Below, piece after piece: positions 10,795 to 19,454 of a stretch of DNA of 64,000 bases. Position 1 is the first letter of the stretch, and every line of letters begins with the position of its first letter. The notes under the pieces were generated by a model. That model saw nothing but the letters and a program-made list of their open reading frames with translations. It did no database searches and was not told the DNA's origin. The position numbers and the translations under genes were made by a program. Source of the stretch: Teredinibacter turnerae (GTDB taxonomy: Bacteria > Pseudomonadota > Gammaproteobacteria > Pseudomonadales > Cellvibrionaceae); NCBI RefSeq assembly GCF_037935975.1, contig NZ_CP149817.1, positions 1,860,001 through 1,924,000 on the forward strand, written 5' to 3'.

Positions 10795-11721
10795 ATGCGA
10801 AAGCTTTGCCGTTATGTTCCGTTCCTACTGTGCGTTTTTGCGTACGAGTGCGGTGCTGTGCGCTTTACGAATGGAATTAATGATAGCAACTGGAGCGCGT
10901 CTGGCTCGGTATTCGAGTGCCGGTTGGCGCAGACTGTACCGCTGTTTGGACAGGTGGTGTTTCGTACCCGCGCAGGCGAATCGTCCTCTTTCTATCTTCG
11001 TTCGAAAGTGGCGCAGTTCGAAGCTGGTGAAGCAGCGTTGGTAGCCAGGTCGCCGGTTTGGGCTCATCCCAAGGTGGAGGAGGTATTGGGCAGTGTGCCG
11101 GTGAAGCGCGGTACTCGCCCTCTGTGGTTGGGGCGGGAGAAAACTGAGCTGATGCTGGCGGGTCTGAATTCAGGTAAAGAAATCGCATTGCTGAGGGAAA
11201 GCTGGTACGACGAGGCAGAAAATGTCGACCTGGCTATTTCGAATATCGGGTTTCGGTCGGAATATCGCAAATATCTGGATTGTCTGGCTGGGCTCCTTCC
11301 CGCAAATTTCGATCAACTAAAGCGCACGTCCCTTTATTTCGTGGTTGGTTACACCGATAAACTCAGTCGAGCCGCAACGCGAAAGCTTGATCAGATTTTA
11401 CTGCTGGTAAAGCATGATAAAGCGATTAACCAGTTTATTATCGATGCCCACGCCAGTGCGGAGGGTACGCGAATAGATAATTTGGAACTCTCCAAAACTC
11501 GCGCAGACCTGGTGCGGGATTACCTGGTTGGCCATGGCATCCCGGAATCTCAGCTGGTGGTGCGCTGGCATGGTGAGCGCTATCCTGTGGCGTCTAACGC
11601 TTCGTCCTCGGGGCGAGCAAAAAATCGTCGCGTGACTGTACGCATGGAAAAACTGGAGCAATCCGACGCACCACCAGCGAGCACCACGACTATGGCAGCG
11701 CAGGCCGCTGACGAGAGTTGA
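10795..11721 (+). CDS. motY: MotY-like OmpA-family protein of the Na+ flagellar motor
   Basis: 308 residues from ATG 10795; an in-frame TTG at 10786 is less likely. Signal peptide LCRYVPFLLCVFAYECGA. The N-terminal half has the MotY-specific domain (NWSASGSVFECRLAQTVPLFG). The C-terminal third is an OmpA peptidoglycan-binding domain: INQFIIDAHASAEGTRIDNL, LSKTRADLVRDYLVGHGIP, SGRAKNRRVTVRME. MotY forms the T ring that anchors the sodium-driven stator in Vibrio and Pseudomonas. Neighbours rnt, pyrC and argG match Pseudomonas order. A low-complexity Ser/Thr/Ala tail ends the protein. Confidence 0.87.
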   Translation: MRKLCRYVPFLLCVFAYECGAVRFTNGINDSNWSASGSVFECRLAQTVPLFGQVVFRTRAGESSSFYLRSKVAQFEAGEAALVARSPVWAHPKVEEVLGSVPVKRGTRPLWLGREKTELMLAGLNSGKEIALLRESWYDEAENVDLAISNIGFRSEYRKYLDCLAGLLPANFDQLKRTSLYFVVGYTDKLSRAATRKLDQILLLVKHDKAINQFIIDAHASAEGTRIDNLELSKTRADLVRDYLVGHGIPESQLVVRWHGERYPVASNASSSGRAKNRRVTVRMEKLEQSDAPPASTTTMAAQAADES

Positions 11722-11736
11722 GCCTTCTGTTTCCGC

Positions 11737-12480
11737 TTATTTATGTGCGGACTGTTGTGTGCTGGGCTTTTGTTTGCTGGACTGTTGTTTCATGTAGTTG
11801 CGCTTTACCTGCCAGAAGTAGAGTGCCAGTGTGAGGCTTGCGTTGCCGGCAATCATACTCATCACTAGAATCTGGTAGCGAACCGCCTCCAGTGGTGCCA
11901 TCCCAGCGAGAATTTGGCCCGTCATCATCCCCGGCAATGAAACCAACCCCACCGCCAGCAATGAGTTCACCTGGGGAATCATCGCGGCTTTGAACGCGCT
12001 TACACATGCTTTGGGCAGTTCATTGCTATCAATCTGTGCTTCAAGCCTTTCGGCACCGAGACTCAAACTGTTCATGCCGTTGGCGACCACCATGCCTGCG
12101 AGCGGGATAATTTGCTGTGGCTGATACCAGGGGGCTGGCTGTAACACGACGAAAATAATCCATACCAAGTGGAGCACACTGGCAATAGCCAGACTGGAGA
12201 GTGCTGCGACATACCGCCAGACAGACTTTTTTTGTAGCGGTCGCAGTGCTATCCAGGAGGCTGCCAGCAACATGACGCTGAGCACGCACAAACCCAGAAA
12301 TGGCGCGGGGCTGGTAAATAGCGCATTAAGCAGGTAACCGATACCAACCAATTGGAGCACCATACGCACCGAAGCGATGGCCAGCTCGCGCGTATGGCCG
12401 AGCTGCCATTGAAATATCAGCAGGGCCAATAGCAGGGGGGCCATAGAGAGCAGTGTGGCGGATACGGAAAGATGGGTCAT
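11737..12480 (-). CDS. fetB: FetB/YbbM-type ABC transporter permease (UPF0014)
   Basis: 247 residues from ATG 12480 (AAGG seven bases upstream; TTG at 12486 is less likely). Polytopic, about six to seven membrane segments. Family motifs: TRELAIASVRMVLQLVGIGYLL near 33, GMVVANGMNSLSLGAERL near 130, SLPGMMTGQILAG near 184. FetB pairs with the ATPase FetA in iron export and oxidative-stress tolerance in E. coli. No FetA-like ATPase is adjacent here, so either the partner is elsewhere or the assignment of role is incomplete. Sits between motY and argG, which are neighbours in Pseudomonas as I recall. Confidence 0.82.
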   Translation of the reverse strand: MTHLSVSATLLSMAPLLLALLIFQWQLGHTRELAIASVRMVLQLVGIGYLLNALFTSPAPFLGLCVLSVMLLAASWIALRPLQKKSVWRYVAALSSLAIASVLHLVWIIFVVLQPAPWYQPQQIIPLAGMVVANGMNSLSLGAERLEAQIDSNELPKACVSAFKAAMIPQVNSLLAVGLVSLPGMMTGQILAGMAPLEAVRYQILVMSMIAGNASLTLALYFWQVKRNYMKQQSSKQKPSTQQSAHK

Positions 12481-12634
12481 GTTCAAGCCTTTGCAACCTG
12501 AGTAATGAATAATGCAGACGTTAATCGGTCAGGGTAACCGTAAAAGCACTGGAGTTTAGAGAGGCGAGCCTTTAAAATTCGGCCCCCTCATTGTTTTATC
12601 CGCTGTTCGCGGGCAATTCCGTTACGGAGTCAAC

Positions 12635-13870
12635 ATGTCAGCCGAAAATTCTTCAATAAAAAAAGTCGTTCTTGCCTACTCTGGCGGCCTCGATACTTCT
12701 GTGATCGTAAAGTGGTTGCAGGAAACCTACCAGTGTGAAGTTGTTACATTCACGGCCAATATCGGCCAGGGCGAGGAAGTAGAGCCCGCTCGCGCCAAAG
12801 CTCAGGCCATGGGTGTTAAAGAAATTTATATTGAAGATTTACGCGAAGAGTTCGTTCGGGATTACGTTTTTCCAATGTTTCGCGCCAATGCAATATATGA
12901 AGGCGAATACTTGCTGGGTACCTCAATAGCACGTCCGCTGATTGCTAAGCGAATGATCGAAATTGCTAATGAAACCGGGGCCGACGCGATTTCTCACGGT
13001 GCTACCGGCAAGGGGAATGATCAGGTTCGCTTCGAGTTGGGCGCCTACGCGCTGAAGCCCGGTGTCAAAGTCATCGCCCCATGGCGCGAATGGAACCTGA
13101 CATCGCGCGAAACTTTGATGGCCTACTGTAAAGAACACGAAATTCCGGTGGATTTTGCCAAAGCGACGAAAAAGTCTCCTTATTCCATGGATGCTAACCT
13201 GCTCCATATTTCGTACGAAGGGGACATTCTGGAAAACCCCTGGGTTGAGGCTGAGTCCGACATGTGGCGCTGGACGGTTTCCCCTGAGCAGGCGCCGGAT
13301 ACACCAGAATATATCGAGATCTCATTTGAGAAAGGTGACCCTGTGGCAATAAATGGCGAGGCAATGTCGCCTGCTACAATTCTGGAAACCCTCAACAAAA
13401 AGGGCGGTGCGCACGGTATTGGCCGTTTGGATATCGTAGAAAACCGCTATGTGGGTATGAAATCCCGCGGTTGCTACGAAACGCCAGGGGGCACTATTTT
13501 GCTGCCTGCGCACAGGGCCATTGAATCGATCACTCTGGATCGCGAAGTCGCTCACTTCAAAGACGCATTGATGCCCAAATACGCCGATCTAGTTTATAAC
13601 GGCTACTGGTGGAGTCCTGAGAGAAAAATGATGCAGGCGGCGATTGACGAAAGTCAGGCGTGTGTTAATGGTGATGTGCGCCTCAAACTGTATAAGGGTG
13701 CTGTTACCGTGGTGGGGCGTCGTTCCGCAGACAGCCTGTTTGACGAGTCTATCGCTACGTTTGAAGACGACGCAGGCGCGTATGATCAAAAAGATGCGGC
13801 TGGCTTTATCAAGCTCAATGCGCTTCGCATGCGCATCGCGGCGCAAAAGGGTCGCAAGCTCGATAACTGA
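12635..13870 (+). CDS. argG: Argininosuccinate synthase
   Basis: 411 residues. The PP-loop [16 protein letters not shown] at residues 14-29 binds [17 protein letters not shown] near 121 and the citrulline/aspartate loop [17 protein letters not shown] near 177 are intact. It joins citrulline and aspartate using ATP, the penultimate step of arginine synthesis in the cytoplasm. Good ribosome site (CGGAG, seven bases before ATG). Expressed divergently from fetB across a 154-bp spacer. A 12-bp imperfect hairpin at 13890-13919 follows the stop but has no T-run in this direction. Confidence 0.97.
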   Translation: MSAENSSIKKVVLAYSGGLDTSVIVKWLQETYQCEVVTFTANIGQGEEVEPARAKAQAMGVKEIYIEDLREEFVRDYVFPMFRANAIYEGEYLLGTSIARPLIAKRMIEIANETGADAISHGATGKGNDQVRFELGAYALKPGVKVIAPWREWNLTSRETLMAYCKEHEIPVDFAKATKKSPYSMDANLLHISYEGDILENPWVEAESDMWRWTVSPEQAPDTPEYIEISFEKGDPVAINGEAMSPATILETLNKKGGAHGIGRLDIVENRYVGMKSRGCYETPGGTILLPAHRAIESITLDREVAHFKDALMPKYADLVYNGYWWSPERKMMQAAIDESQACVNGDVRLKLYKGAVTVVGRRSADSLFDESIATFEDDAGAYDQKDAAGFIKLNALRMRIAAQKGRKLDN

Positions 13871-13957
13871 TCTTCATCTCGGTTGTATGGAAGTTGCCGG
13901 TGCTAAAACTGGCAATTTCAAACGGGTTCTCAGGTATCATGTTGTTTTGTGTGCCAT

Positions 13958-13971
13958 TTGACGGTAATCAA
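13958..13971. promoter_or_regulatory. Anr/FNR box upstream of ccoNOQP
   Basis: TTGACGGTAATCAA matches the FNR/Anr consensus TTGAT-N4-ATCAA with one mismatch in the left half. Its centre (13964.5) lies about 40.5 bp before the expected start of transcription set by the -10 at 13993, the exact spacing of a class II FNR-activated promoter. This predicts low-oxygen induction of the cbb3 oxidase, as known for Pseudomonas cco genes. Confidence 0.85.
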
Positions 13972-13992
13972 ACCTATGCTTGTTTGAGTACC

Positions 13993-13998
13993 TATAAT
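13993..13998 (+). promoter_or_regulatory. -10 element of the ccoN promoter
   Basis: Perfect TATAAT, with transcription expected to start near 14005. There is no good -35; the Anr/FNR box occupies that position, as expected for an activator-dependent promoter. The resulting leader of about 170 nt to the ccoN ATG contains an inverted pair AGCGCCA (14076-14082) / TGGCGCT (14124-14130). Confidence 0.75.
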
Positions 13999-14173
13999 CT
14001 CAGGTAACTTCATGCGCGCGATTTATATCGGTGCCATATCCATATAAAATCCGCGTGATTCCCGGTGCTCAAGCTAGCGCCAAACAATGTATTCGTAGAC
14101 CAGGGGCATGGGTGGTGCGCTCCTGGCGCTGTCGTTTCTAAACTCGTAAAAACCAAAAACACAGGACTTCACT

Positions 14174-15616
14174 ATGAGTAATGGCTTGGCAACAGAACAG
14201 CCGGCATACAACTACAAGGTCGTGCGTCAATTCACGATCATGACAGTTGTGTGGGGTATTGTCGGTATGTTCATCGGCGTATTGATCGCCGCGCAATTGG
14301 TGTGGCCGGACCTGAATAACCTGCTGCAACCCTATACTCACTTTGGTCGTTTGCGCCCGCTGCATACCAACGCGGTGATTTTTGCATTCGGTGGCTGTGC
14401 GCTGTTCGCGACCTCCTATTATGTGGTTCAGCGGACTTGCCAAACCCGCCTTTGGGGTGGTTTTTTGATTCCGTTCACTTTCTGGGGTTGGCAGGCAATC
14501 ATCCTTGCTGCGGCGATTACTTTGCCACTGGGTTATACCTCGTCTAAAGAGTACGCCGAGCTGGAATGGCCCATTGATATTGCGATTACTCTGGTTTGGG
14601 TGTCATACGCCATCGTTTTCTTCGGTACAGTGGTGAAGCGCACAACATCCCACATCTACGTTGCCAACTGGTTTTTTGGTGCGTTCATTGTGACTGTTGC
14701 ACTGCTGCATGTAGTTAACAATATGGCAGTGCCTGTTACGCTGTTTAAGTCCTATTCCGCCTATGCTGGCACCATGGATGCGATGGTGCAGTGGTGGTAC
14801 GGCCACAACGCGGTAGGCTTTTTCCTGACCGCGGGCTTCCTGGGCATGATGTACTACTTCGTGCCAAAGCAAGCAGGTCGCCCGGTTTACTCCTACCAGT
14901 TGTCTATCGTGCACTTTTGGGCGCTGATCGCTGTTTACATTTGGGCGGGCCCTCACCATCTGATGTACACCGCGCTGCCGGATTGGGCGCAATCGTTGGG
15001 CATGGTGATGTCTTTGATTCTGCTGGCGCCATCCTGGGGCGGCATGATCAACGGTATGATGACCCTGTCAGGTGCTTGGGATAAGCTTCGCACCGACCCA
15101 ACGCTGCGTTTTTTGGTGGTGTCTTTGTCATTCTACGGAATGTCCACTTTCGAAGGCCCGATGATGGCCATCAAAACCGTGAACTCCCTGTCGCATTACA
15201 CTGATTGGACCATTGGTCACGTGCACTCCGGCGCGTTGGGCTGGGTCGCAATGATCTCTATCGGTGCCGTCTACCACCTGATTCCACCTCTCTTTGGCCG
15301 CGTGAAAATGTATTCGGTGAACCTGATCAACATCCATTTCTGGATGGCCACTATCGGTACCGTACTTTACATCGCTTCCATGTGGGTAAACGGCATTATG
15401 CAGGGCCTCATGTGGCGCGCCTTTAACGCGGACTCTACCCTGACCTACAGTTTCGCCGAGGCAGTGGAATCCAGCTACTACGGCTATATTGTTCGTTTCC
15501 TGGGTGGTTTGACTTTCGCATCAGGCATGCTCGTCATGGCCTACAACGTATATAGAACTGTGAATGATAAGCAGCCTGAAGAAGCGACTTCCGCTTCAGA
15601 GCCGCAGGTTGCGTAA
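14174..15616 (+). CDS. ccoN: cbb3-type cytochrome c oxidase subunit I
   Basis: 480 residues with about twelve membrane helices. Haem and copper ligands are visible: [14 protein letters not shown] near 57 (low-spin haem b), [11 protein letters not shown] near 205 (CuB His), [15 protein letters not shown] near 255 (the two CuB His), and [10 protein letters not shown] near 345 (haem ligands). This is the catalytic subunit that reduces O2 and pumps protons in the inner membrane with very high oxygen affinity. Ribosome site ACAGGAC. First gene of ccoNOQP behind an Anr/FNR box. Confidence 0.97.
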   Translation: MSNGLATEQPAYNYKVVRQFTIMTVVWGIVGMFIGVLIAAQLVWPDLNNLLQPYTHFGRLRPLHTNAVIFAFGGCALFATSYYVVQRTCQTRLWGGFLIPFTFWGWQAIILAAAITLPLGYTSSKEYAELEWPIDIAITLVWVSYAIVFFGTVVKRTTSHIYVANWFFGAFIVTVALLHVVNNMAVPVTLFKSYSAYAGTMDAMVQWWYGHNAVGFFLTAGFLGMMYYFVPKQAGRPVYSYQLSIVHFWALIAVYIWAGPHHLMYTALPDWAQSLGMVMSLILLAPSWGGMINGMMTLSGAWDKLRTDPTLRFLVVSLSFYGMSTFEGPMMAIKTVNSLSHYTDWTIGHVHSGALGWVAMISIGAVYHLIPPLFGRVKMYSVNLINIHFWMATIGTVLYIASMWVNGIMQGLMWRAFNADSTLTYSFAEAVESSYYGYIVRFLGGLTFASGMLVMAYNVYRTVNDKQPEEATSASEPQVA

Positions 15617-15627
15617 GGGGATCAAAC

Positions 15628-16239
15628 GTGAAGAATCATGACATAGTAGAAAAAAATGTTGGCCTTCTCGTATTGCTGACGGTGGTGGCCATCAGCTTTG
15701 GCGGCTTAGTACAAATTGTGCCGCAGTTCTTTCTGGAAGAAACAACCAAACCTATTGATGGACTAAAGCCGCTTACGGCGCTTCAGCTGGAAGGTCGCGA
15801 TATTTATATCCGTGAGGGTTGCACCGTTTGTCACACCCAGATGGTGCGCCCGCTGCGTGCTGAGGTCGAGCGTTACGGTCATTACTCTGTCGCTGGTGAG
15901 TCTGTTTATGAACACCCGTTTCTTTGGGGTTCCAAGCGTACCGGACCAGACCTTGCTCGCGTAGGCGGTCGCTACAGTGACAGCTGGCATCGCGCTCACC
16001 TCTACAATCCGCGCAATGTCGTGCCCGAATCCAACATGCCTGAATTCCCCTGGTTATTCGACGCAGTATTAGACGGCAAAGACACTGCCAAGAAAATGAA
16101 AGCGTTGCGCAGCGTGGGTGTACCTTATACCGATGACGACATCGCTGGTGCCGCTGATGCTGTTAAGGGCAAGAAAGAAATCGACGCAGTTGTTGCGTAC
16201 CTTCAGCAGTTGGGCACTTTGCTCACACAAAAGCGGTAA
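15628..16239 (+). CDS. ccoO: cbb3-type cytochrome c oxidase subunit II, mono-haem
   Basis: 203 residues, GTG start with AAGGGG upstream. One N-terminal membrane anchor ([21 protein letters not shown]) is followed by a periplasmic c-type haem domain with [11 protein letters not shown] near residue 61 and an axial Met in [11 protein letters not shown] near 135. It carries electrons from CcoP towards CcoN. Eleven bases separate it from ccoN. Confidence 0.96.
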   Translation: MKNHDIVEKNVGLLVLLTVVAISFGGLVQIVPQFFLEETTKPIDGLKPLTALQLEGRDIYIREGCTVCHTQMVRPLRAEVERYGHYSVAGESVYEHPFLWGSKRTGPDLARVGGRYSDSWHRAHLYNPRNVVPESNMPEFPWLFDAVLDGKDTAKKMKALRSVGVPYTDDDIAGAADAVKGKKEIDAVVAYLQQLGTLLTQKR

Positions 16240-16244
16240 CGGGT

Positions 16245-16445
16245 ATGGATCTCACAACACTCCAGGGGCTTTCCACGATCTTTGTAATGATCGCGTTTGC
16301 CGGGGTTTGCTGGTGGGCGTTTTCACCTAAACGTAAAAAACGCTTTGAAGAAGCGGCAAATCTGCCGTTTGCCGACGAACCCGAGAGTAAAAACAAACAA
16401 CAAAAAACTGAAGGCGAAAGTCATCAGTCAGCTGAGCAAAAATAA
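16245..16445 (+). CDS. ccoQ: cbb3-type oxidase small subunit CcoQ
   Basis: 66 residues. One membrane helix (LSTIFVMIAFAGVCWWAFSP) followed by a charged tail (KRKKRFEEAANLPFADEPE), the standard CcoQ/FixQ layout. It stabilises the assembled oxidase. Lies 5 bp after ccoO and 14 bp before ccoP. Confidence 0.92.
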   Translation: MDLTTLQGLSTIFVMIAFAGVCWWAFSPKRKKRFEEAANLPFADEPESKNKQQKTEGESHQSAEQK

Positions 16446-16459
16446 GGGCAGGGCTGAAT

Positions 16460-17362
16460 ATGAGTACATTTTGGAGTCTTTGGATCATGATCCTCACATC
16501 AATGTGTTTGGCATTGGTGTGCTGGGTACTGTTCGCCAACCGCAAAGTGGCGGTAAAAGACGATGGTCAGGACGAGAACAAAACGACGGGACATGTGTAC
16601 GATGGCATTGAAGAGTACGACAACCCTCTGCCTCGCTGGTGGTTCATGCTGTTCGTGGGTACGCTGATTTTTGCTGGTATCTACTTGGTGATTTACCCGG
16701 GGTTTGGCGCATACAAAGGGATTATTGGCTGGACTTCCGTAAAACAGCTGGAAGCAGAACAGGAAGCCGCCCGTGAAGACCATGCCAAAACTTACGGTGT
16801 TTATTCAAGCATGCCAGTAGAAGAGCTGATTCACGACGGTCGTGCTATGAAAATGGGTGTGCGTTTATTCGCGAACAATTGCTCTGTTTGTCACGGCGCT
16901 GATGGTGGCGGTAACTTTGGTTTCCCCAATCTTACTGACAAAGACTGGCTTTACGGTGGTACCCCGGACGAAATCCAGGCCAGTATCACCCACGGTCGTT
17001 CTGGAGCCATGCCTGCCTGGGGTGAAATACTTGGCGAAGAAAAGGTTGTCTCCGTTGCTGAATACGTCATGAGCCTCTCTGGCATGGAGCACGATGCCGA
17101 CCTGGCAGAGCAAGGGGCTGGCCCGTTCCAGAGTACCTGTGCTGCGTGCCATGGTGCGGATGGAAAAGGCCAGAAGCTGGTTGGCGCGCCTAACCTGACC
17201 GACAACATCTGGTTGTATGAGGGTTCCCGTGAAGCGATTCAGCAGGCGATTCGCTCGGGGCGCAAAAACCAGATGCCCGCGCAGAAAGACAAGCTGCGAG
17301 AGGAGAAAATTCACTTGTTAACAGCTTACGTCTACTCTCTGTCGTACGACTACGACAAGTAA
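16460..17362 (+). CDS. ccoP: cbb3-type cytochrome c oxidase subunit III, di-haem
   Basis: 300 residues. N-terminal helix near residues 4-25, the FixP N-domain motif YDGIEEYDNPLPRWW near 50, a second helix FMLFVGTLIFAGIYLVIYPG, then two cytochrome c domains with CSVCHGADGGG near 138 and CAACHGADGKG near 226. It takes electrons from soluble cytochromes and passes them to CcoO. Last structural gene; a terminator follows at 17388. Confidence 0.96.
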   Translation: MSTFWSLWIMILTSMCLALVCWVLFANRKVAVKDDGQDENKTTGHVYDGIEEYDNPLPRWWFMLFVGTLIFAGIYLVIYPGFGAYKGIIGWTSVKQLEAEQEAAREDHAKTYGVYSSMPVEELIHDGRAMKMGVRLFANNCSVCHGADGGGNFGFPNLTDKDWLYGGTPDEIQASITHGRSGAMPAWGEILGEEKVVSVAEYVMSLSGMEHDADLAEQGAGPFQSTCAACHGADGKGQKLVGAPNLTDNIWLYEGSREAIQQAIRSGRKNQMPAQKDKLREEKIHLLTAYVYSLSYDYDK

Positions 17363-17387
17363 ACCATAGCGTAAATACACGCTTTTT

Positions 17388-17437
17388 AAGCGGAAGTGCA
17401 GGGAGCCTGATTGGTGACACGCCTTCCGCTTTTTTAT
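17388..17437 (+). terminator. Rho-independent terminator after ccoP
   Basis: Nine-base perfect stem AAGCGGAAG / CTTCCGCTT with a 26-nt loop, followed by a T-rich run at 17430-17435. It separates ccoNOQP from the accessory genes beginning at 17492, so ccoGHIS probably has its own promoter; AT-rich TATAGTATATTAGAT at 17450-17464 is a possible -10 area, though no FNR box is visible there. Confidence 0.75.
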
Positions 17438-17491
17438 TGGTGCATGTTTATAGTATATTAGATAAATCTAAAAAAGTGGGAGCCAAAGAAA

Positions 17492-18925
17492 GTGTCAGAC
17501 AAGCTGTCGCCGGAAGAAGAGCAACCTATCCGTTATCGGAATCTCTACGAGAAGCCGGATAAAATTTACATCCGCAAAATTTCCGGTTTTTACCAGAGCA
17601 TTCGTCGTTATACCGGGATTCCCTTGATTGTTGCCTTCGCGCTTTTGCCCTGGCTGACAATTGATGGCCGACCGGCCGTGTTGTTCGATCTTCCTGCCCG
17701 CCAGTTCCACGTGCTCTGGCTCACTTTTTGGCCACAGGATTTCATGTTGTTGGCCTGGCTACTGATTATCTCTGCGTTTTCTTTGTTCGCTGTAACTACG
17801 TCTTTAGGTCGTGTTTGGTGCGGTTTTACTTGTCCGCAAACAGTTTGGACGCTTATTTTCTTTTCAGTGGAACACTTTTTTGAGGGTGACCGTAACAAGC
17901 AGGTCAAGCTCGATAATTCCCCATGGAATTTTAATAAGATTTGGCGCAAAACCGCTAAGCATGCGGTGTGGCTCGCTATTGCCTTCGCTACCGGTGCCAC
18001 GTTTATCGGTTATTTCCTGCCGGTGAGAGAGTTGCTTTCCGGAATGCTTCCCTATTGGGGGGAGTCGGGAATTCTCACGTTTGATATTCCACCGGCAGCT
18101 GCGTTTTGGACGTTTTTCTTCACCGCTGCAACTTATCTGAACGCGGGCTATATGCGCGAGCAGGTATGTAAGTACATGTGTCCTTACGCGCGCTTTCAAT
18201 CAGTGATGTACGATAACAATACTCTGGCAGTATATTACGACGTGGCCCGGGGCGAACCGCGCGGCGCTAGAAAGCCGAAAGATGACCCCAAAGAAAAAGG
18301 CCTGGGTGACTGCACTGATTGCTCATGGTGTGTGCAGGTGTGTCCAGTGGATATTGATATTCGAGATGGCCTGCAATATGAGTGCATCAACTGTGGTTTA
18401 TGCGTGGATGCCTGCAACGCCGTCATGGACAAAATGAACTATGACCGTGGTCTGATTCGATTCACATCGGAAGTGGAATTGAAAACCGGTAACTTCCGGT
18501 TTTTCCGGCCGCGTGTTATTGGCTATGTGCTGGCGGTTGTGGTTATGGCAACAGCGTTTATTTACACAATATCCAGCCGAACCCCTTTGAGTGTTGATGT
18601 TATTCGCGATCGGGGTGCACGCCTTTACCGCATAAACGGTGATGATGTGCAGAATGTATATACCGTAAAGATAAATAACATGGACAACACCTCGCATAGC
18701 TATACATTGACGGTGTCAGGTGACTATCCATTTAGAGTGGTGAACTACCGCAAAGTTGAGATTTTGCCCGGAGAAGTCTTTACTGTGCCGGTACGCGTTG
18801 CCGTCGAGCGAAAATCGCTCGATAGCGAAAAGGCCCGCTTGGTGATGACCGTCACCTCACTCGATGATGACAGTCTTGTGGCGACTGAAACCACGAGCTT
18901 CCTGGGGCCGGCTCCTCGCAAATAA
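17492..18925 (+). CDS. ccoG: Cytochrome c oxidase accessory protein CcoG (FixG/RdxA)
   Basis: 477 residues, GTG start with GGGAG about ten bases upstream. Five to six membrane segments carry CGFTCPQTVW near 110 and CKYMCPYARFQ near 228. Two ferredoxin-type 4Fe-4S motifs follow: CTDCSWCVQVCPVD near 273 and CINCGLCVDACNAVMD near 296. The C-terminal FixG immunoglobulin-like domain is periplasmic. CcoG reduces Cu(II) for oxidase assembly, in line with the copper pump CcoI encoded two genes on. Confidence 0.95.
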   Translation: MSDKLSPEEEQPIRYRNLYEKPDKIYIRKISGFYQSIRRYTGIPLIVAFALLPWLTIDGRPAVLFDLPARQFHVLWLTFWPQDFMLLAWLLIISAFSLFAVTTSLGRVWCGFTCPQTVWTLIFFSVEHFFEGDRNKQVKLDNSPWNFNKIWRKTAKHAVWLAIAFATGATFIGYFLPVRELLSGMLPYWGESGILTFDIPPAAAFWTFFFTAATYLNAGYMREQVCKYMCPYARFQSVMYDNNTLAVYYDVARGEPRGARKPKDDPKEKGLGDCTDCSWCVQVCPVDIDIRDGLQYECINCGLCVDACNAVMDKMNYDRGLIRFTSEVELKTGNFRFFRPRVIGYVLAVVVMATAFIYTISSRTPLSVDVIRDRGARLYRINGDDVQNVYTVKINNMDNTSHSYTLTVSGDYPFRVVNYRKVEILPGEVFTVPVRVAVERKSLDSEKARLVMTVTSLDDDSLVATETTSFLGPAPRK

Positions 18926-18940
18926 ATTGAGATACTTAGC

Positions 18941-19447
18941 TTGCAAACAAAAGTAATTAAACCCTGGTATAGAGAACCTTGGGCATGGCTGATTGTCGGC
19001 CCATTGTTCTTCGTTATTTTTCTTGGCATCGGGCTTGTGTTTATATCCGTTAAATATCGCGATGACGTAGTGCGCGATGACTATTACAAAGAAGGGAAGG
19101 CGGTCAACAAACTTTTCGAAGCCGAGCGCGAAGCGCATGAGCAAGGCCTGGCCGCGATTTTGACGCTGAATTTGTCGGAATCGGTCATAAATGTGACCCT
19201 TAACGAGCCGGTGGATAGTGACGAAGAGCTTGTGCTGATGCTTTCTCATCCGTTAAAAGCCAACCAGGATCACGAGTACCTTCTTCACAGAAAATCGCTT
19301 ACCGGTTATGAGGCAGAGGCCGACGCATTACCCAAAGGGCGTTGGTATTTGCGGATTGAGTCGCGCCGCGGTGAAGCGTCTGAGCTGCTTTGGCGCGTGA
19401 GCGGCGAAGCCGACTTTTCCCAGCAAGCTTCCGCAGAGTTGCGCTAG
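18941..19447 (+). CDS. ccoH: FixH family protein (CcoH) for cbb3 assembly
   Basis: 168 residues from a TTG start at 18941; no in-frame ATG is available at the right place, and GAGA lies about nine bases upstream. One membrane helix (WAWLIVGPLFFVIFLGIGLVFI) and the FixH signature VKYRDDVVRDDYYKEGKAVN near 43, then a beta-rich periplasmic domain. CcoH stabilises early cbb3 assembly intermediates. Lies 15 bp after ccoG and 7 bp before ccoI. Confidence 0.9.
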   Translation: MQTKVIKPWYREPWAWLIVGPLFFVIFLGIGLVFISVKYRDDVVRDDYYKEGKAVNKLFEAEREAHEQGLAAILTLNLSESVINVTLNEPVDSDEELVLMLSHPLKANQDHEYLLHRKSLTGYEAEADALPKGRWYLRIESRRGEASELLWRVSGEADFSQQASAELR

Positions 19448-19454
19448 TGTTGCG

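Noticed and set aside
13890-13919. Terminator of argG
   Set aside because: The 12-bp imperfect hairpin has no T-run on the plus strand; T-run lies only in its loop on the other strand, so I do not list it as a terminator.
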